From contig JAIWNQ010000116.1 of NCBI GenBank assembly GCA_020216745.1, positions 1-10,000 of the forward strand: 10,000 bases of DNA, read 5' to 3'. The notes beneath the pieces were generated by a model. The model had not been told where the DNA came from, searched no databases, and worked only from the letters and a program-made list of their open reading frames with translations. This document shows positions 8,021-10,000 of this stretch, one piece after another. The translations under genes were made by a program, and so were the position numbers. This DNA is from Candidatus Hydrogenedens sp. Lineage in GTDB: Bacteria; Hydrogenedentota; Hydrogenedentia; Hydrogenedentales; Hydrogenedentaceae. Position 1 is the first letter of the stretch, and every line of letters starts with the position of its first letter.

Positions 8021-8025
8021 AAAGG
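8021..8025 (+). promoter_or_regulatory. Ribosome-binding site deciding the start of the ACT-domain gene
   Basis: AAAGG lies eight bases before the ATG at 8034. An in-frame TTG at 8028 would leave only two bases after the AAAGG, so the ATG is the better start. Confidence 0.5.
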
Positions 8026-8033
8026 TATTGATT

Positions 8034-8462
8034 ATGGGTTATGAAATAAAAAAAGTGGATGTATGGTCAGCAGAGATACCTGACCAGCCAGGAGGTTTAC
8101 GTTCTGCACTTGTTCCTCTTGTTGAACTTGGAGCCAATTTAGACTTTTTACTTGCTCGTCGAACCACCAAAGGCAAAGGTGTCGTTTTCCTAAGTCCATT
8201 GGAAGGTGCTCAGTTGATTAAAAAAGCGAAGTCATCTGGTTTTTCTAAAAATAAAGAAATTTCAGCATTAAAAATAATTGGTCCAGACAAAGCGGGTCTT
8301 GGATTAGCAATCTTAAATGAACTTGGTTCAGCAGGTATTAATATCAGGGGAATTTCCGCCTCTGCTATTAGCAAAAATTGTGTAATATGGCTTGCTTTTG
8401 ACAACACAAAAGATAGTGCAAAAGCATTGAGGATTTTGAAGAAAATACTTGCAACCAAGTAA
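8034..8462 (+). CDS. Small protein with two tandem ACT domains, probable amino-acid-binding regulator
   Basis: The 142-residue protein appears to consist only of two ACT-like halves. The first (about residues 5-70) opens with VWSAEIPDQPGGL, the typical ACT strand and ligand-loop pattern with D-Q-P-G-G-L. The second (about 78-140) opens with LKIIGPDKAGLGLAILNEL, followed by GINIRGISAS and a strand ending in FDN. ACT domains bind small ligands, most often amino acids, at the dimer interface of metabolic enzymes. Stand-alone tandem ACT proteins are known, but most have no assigned role. No catalytic or DNA-binding domain is visible, nor any signal peptide or membrane segment. The start was set at the ATG at 8034. 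It reads away from the maturase gene and is 112 bases ahead of a Cys/Met-pathway enzyme, so a link to sulfur amino acid sensing is possible but unproven. Confidence 0.8.
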   Translation: MGYEIKKVDVWSAEIPDQPGGLRSALVPLVELGANLDFLLARRTTKGKGVVFLSPLEGAQLIKKAKSSGFSKNKEISALKIIGPDKAGLGLAILNELGSAGINIRGISASAISKNCVIWLAFDNTKDSAKALRILKKILATK

Positions 8463-8574
8463 TATTTGTATTTAAAGATTATCATCTCTTTTTATTATGA
8501 GAGGGCTTTTGTTTTAAAATAAATATTCATTTTCTTTCATAACGTTAACATTATTCTTTGGAGTAGCATTTCTT

Positions 8575-9807
8575 ATGAAGAAAATAAAACAAACATTATC
8601 TCAAAAGGAATCTTCTTTTTTATTAAAAGATAGTGGTATCTCTACACAGGCAGTTCATGCCGGTGAAGACCGTAGTAGATATGCCGATTCTGTTACAACA
8701 CCTATAGTCCAAACCAGCACGTATGTATTTAAAAATTCAAAGGAAATTGAGGATTATACAAAACATGGAAAGGCACGTTTTGAGTATGGCAGATATGGTA
8801 ACCCCACTGAATTAGTGGCTGAACGGAGATTGGCAGCACTTGAAGGGGCAGAGGATTGTATTGTTTTTGGGTCAGGAATGAGTGCAATCACTACTACCAT
8901 TCTCGCTTTGGTTCATAGTAATGACCATATTGTAATCACCGATGACGCCTATAAAAAAACACTTGAATTTTGTAGTTCTTATTTACAACGGTTTGGAGTT
9001 GAATGTACTATTGTACCTTTTGGTGATTACGATGCATTAGATAATGCTGTGAAACCGAACACTAAATTTATTTTCTCAGAATCACCAACTAATCCCTATT
9101 TAAATATTTTTGACCTTGAAAAATTATATGCTATTGCGAAGAAGCATCGAGTATTAACTCTAATTGATTCAACATTTAGCACCCCATACAATCAAAAGCC
9201 ACTCGAATTCGGGGTAGATTTGGTTCTTCATAGCTGTACAAAATATTTAGGTGGTCATAATGATATTTTAGCTGGTGCTGTTTTAGGAAGAAGTGAATTA
9301 GTGGAAGAAGTTAGAAGACTTCATAAAGCAATGGGGGGGGTTATTGACCCACACTGCTGTTATCTCCTTTTAAGGGGTTTGAAAACATTTCCTCTACGAA
9401 TAGAAAGACAAAACCAAACTGCTATGGCAATTGCTCGCTTTTTAGAGAAGCATCCACAAATAAAGAAGGTTTATTATCCTGGTTTAGAAAGCCACCCACA
9501 TCATCATATTGCCAAAGCACAAATGAAAGGCTTTGGTGGCGTTGTTACGTTCGACATTAAAGGGAACTTGAATACTGCCAAAAAATTTCTTGATTCCTTG
9601 CAGTTGTGCTATATTGCCCCAAGCTTAGGAGGTGTTGAAACATTAATCACTCATCCTGCACTTGTGAGTTATTATGACTATTCACGCAAAGAAAGATATT
9701 CTTTAGGTATAACAGATACATTATTCCGTTTAGCAGTTGGAATTGAAGAACCAGAAGACCTCATAAAGGATATAGACCAGGCACTTAAAAAAAGTGTTAA
9801 AAAATAA
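8575..9807 (+). CDS. PLP-dependent Cys/Met metabolism enzyme, cystathionine gamma-synthase-like
   Basis: This 410-residue enzyme belongs to the fold-type I PLP transsulfuration family (cystathionine gamma-synthase or beta-lyase, O-acetylhomoserine sulfhydrylase, methionine gamma-lyase). It has an N-terminal tail of about 20 residues before the usual STQAVHAGED start. Visible sites are YGRYGNPT at 71-78, FGSGMSA at 98-104 for phosphate binding, Asp198 in LIDSTFSTPY for the pyridine nitrogen, and the PLP lysine Lys223 in HSCTKYLGGHND. The SLGGVETLITHPA segment near the C-terminus is typical. Where many bacterial members read YGGT or YGGS, this one has AYKKT (Tyr126), similar to the YRKT of plant cystathionine gamma-synthase; that likeness and GHNDILAG favour a synthase role in methionine synthesis. 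Exact substrate cannot be fixed. A GGAG at 8560-8563 precedes the ATG. A run of eight G lies at 9333-9340. Confidence 0.9.
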   Translation: MKKIKQTLSQKESSFLLKDSGISTQAVHAGEDRSRYADSVTTPIVQTSTYVFKNSKEIEDYTKHGKARFEYGRYGNPTELVAERRLAALEGAEDCIVFGSGMSAITTTILALVHSNDHIVITDDAYKKTLEFCSSYLQRFGVECTIVPFGDYDALDNAVKPNTKFIFSESPTNPYLNIFDLEKLYAIAKKHRVLTLIDSTFSTPYNQKPLEFGVDLVLHSCTKYLGGHNDILAGAVLGRSELVEEVRRLHKAMGGVIDPHCCYLLLRGLKTFPLRIERQNQTAMAIARFLEKHPQIKKVYYPGLESHPHHHIAKAQMKGFGGVVTFDIKGNLNTAKKFLDSLQLCYIAPSLGGVETLITHPALVSYYDYSRKERYSLGITDTLFRLAVGIEEPEDLIKDIDQALKKSVKK

Positions 9808-9814
9808 CATCCCT

Positions 9815-10000
9815 TTATTTCTGTTCTTCATTTGATTTGTTATTTGTAGGGGCTGGGGATTCAACACCTTCGAGAAGTTGTTCTTGAGGTGCAGGTTGGA
9901 CATGCATCATGTGTTGTGGAGCAACTGTTTTTCTTGTAAGTGACCCGCCTTCTCTTGCTGGACCAATTTGGGCATCTGAAATTATGTAAAAGAATTTAAC
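9815..10000 (-). CDS. C-terminal end of an unrecognised protein (cut by window end)
   Basis: On the minus strand a frame is open from the window edge to a TAA at 9817-9815, giving 61 residues. It starts VKFFYIISDAQIGPAREGG, continues SLTRKTVAPQHMM, and ends in a tail rich in Pro, Gln, Glu and Asn (VQPAPQEQLLEG to NKSNEEQK). This looks like the end of a folded domain followed by a flexible polar tail. The frame has no stops over 183 bases and its codon content matches the neighbours, which supports a real gene, convergent with the PLP enzyme at a distance of seven bases. The tail alone does not allow a family call, and no function is proposed. Confidence 0.55.
   Translation of the reverse strand, partial: VKFFYIISDAQIGPAREGGSLTRKTVAPQHMMHVQPAPQEQLLEGVESPAPTNNKSNEEQK

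Noticed and set aside
8210..8485. Minus-strand open frame opposite the ACT-domain gene
   Set aside because: The plus strand has clear ACT-domain patterns and a ribosome-binding site; the opposite frame has neither.
8486..8515. Hairpin CTCTT/GAGAG with nearby T runs after the ACT-domain gene
   Set aside because: Five pairs including one G-U, an eight-base loop, and the T run does not start directly at the stem; kept only as a possibility.
1..10000. Search for a new defence, mobile or repeat-based system
   Set aside because: No repeats, integrase, transposase, nuclease-toxin pairs or array-like structure were seen; nearly all the DNA is explained by recognised metabolic and maintenance genes.

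Overview
The window is AT-rich and densely coded. It holds ten genes: eight complete and two cut by the window edges. The mixture suggests an anaerobic (or facultatively anaerobic) low-GC bacterium. A four-subunit pyruvate-type 2-oxoacid:ferredoxin oxidoreductase and an oxygen-sensitive radical-SAM sulfatase maturase both point to anaerobic metabolism, and Lgt, MutL and MiaA are bacterial housekeeping genes. The phylum cannot be fixed from the sequence. A sulfatase maturase is common in sulfatase-rich groups such as Bacteroidota and the PVC-like or Hydrogenedentota-like lineages, but that is only a hint. Most genes have short GG-containing ribosome-binding sites; the maturase gene lacks an obvious one.

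Layout. Positions 3-353 (+) are the C-terminal end of lgt (lipoprotein maturation). Then come mutL (440-2386, +), with an intact endonuclease motif, and miaA (2386-3366, +), joined by a one-base TGATG overlap and so probably co-translated. A weak terminator-like hairpin lies just after miaA. The next block is a tight operon in the order gamma-delta-alpha-beta (3504-6624, +) encoding the 2-oxoacid:ferredoxin oxidoreductase. Its delta and alpha genes overlap by 17 bases, so the alpha start is at 4423. Together the four subunits would convert pyruvate (or a related 2-oxoacid) plus CoA to acyl-CoA and CO2, with electrons passing to ferredoxin. The delta subunit has an unusual cysteine spacing in its first cluster motif.

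Convergent to that operon on the minus strand (6641-7930) is an anaerobic sulfatase-maturase-type radical SAM/SPASM protein with a C-terminal SEC-C zinc motif. No sulfatase gene is in the window. A 103-base divergent intergenic region separates it from a small two-ACT-domain protein (8034-8462, +). That region contains a perfect TATAAT on the minus strand, an overlapping plus-strand promoter candidate and a perfect 12-base palindrome. Next is a PLP enzyme of the Cys/Met metabolism family (8575-9807, +), with motifs resembling plant-type cystathionine gamma-synthase and an 8-G run inside the gene. The right edge holds the last 61 codons of an unrecognised minus-strand gene (9815-10000).

No defence system, mobile element, CRISPR array, tRNA or rRNA was seen. 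The region is mainly core metabolism and maintenance. The oddest items are the delta-subunit cluster motif, the SEC-C-tailed maturase without a sulfatase nearby, the orphan tandem-ACT protein with its palindromic upstream region, and the unidentified edge gene.
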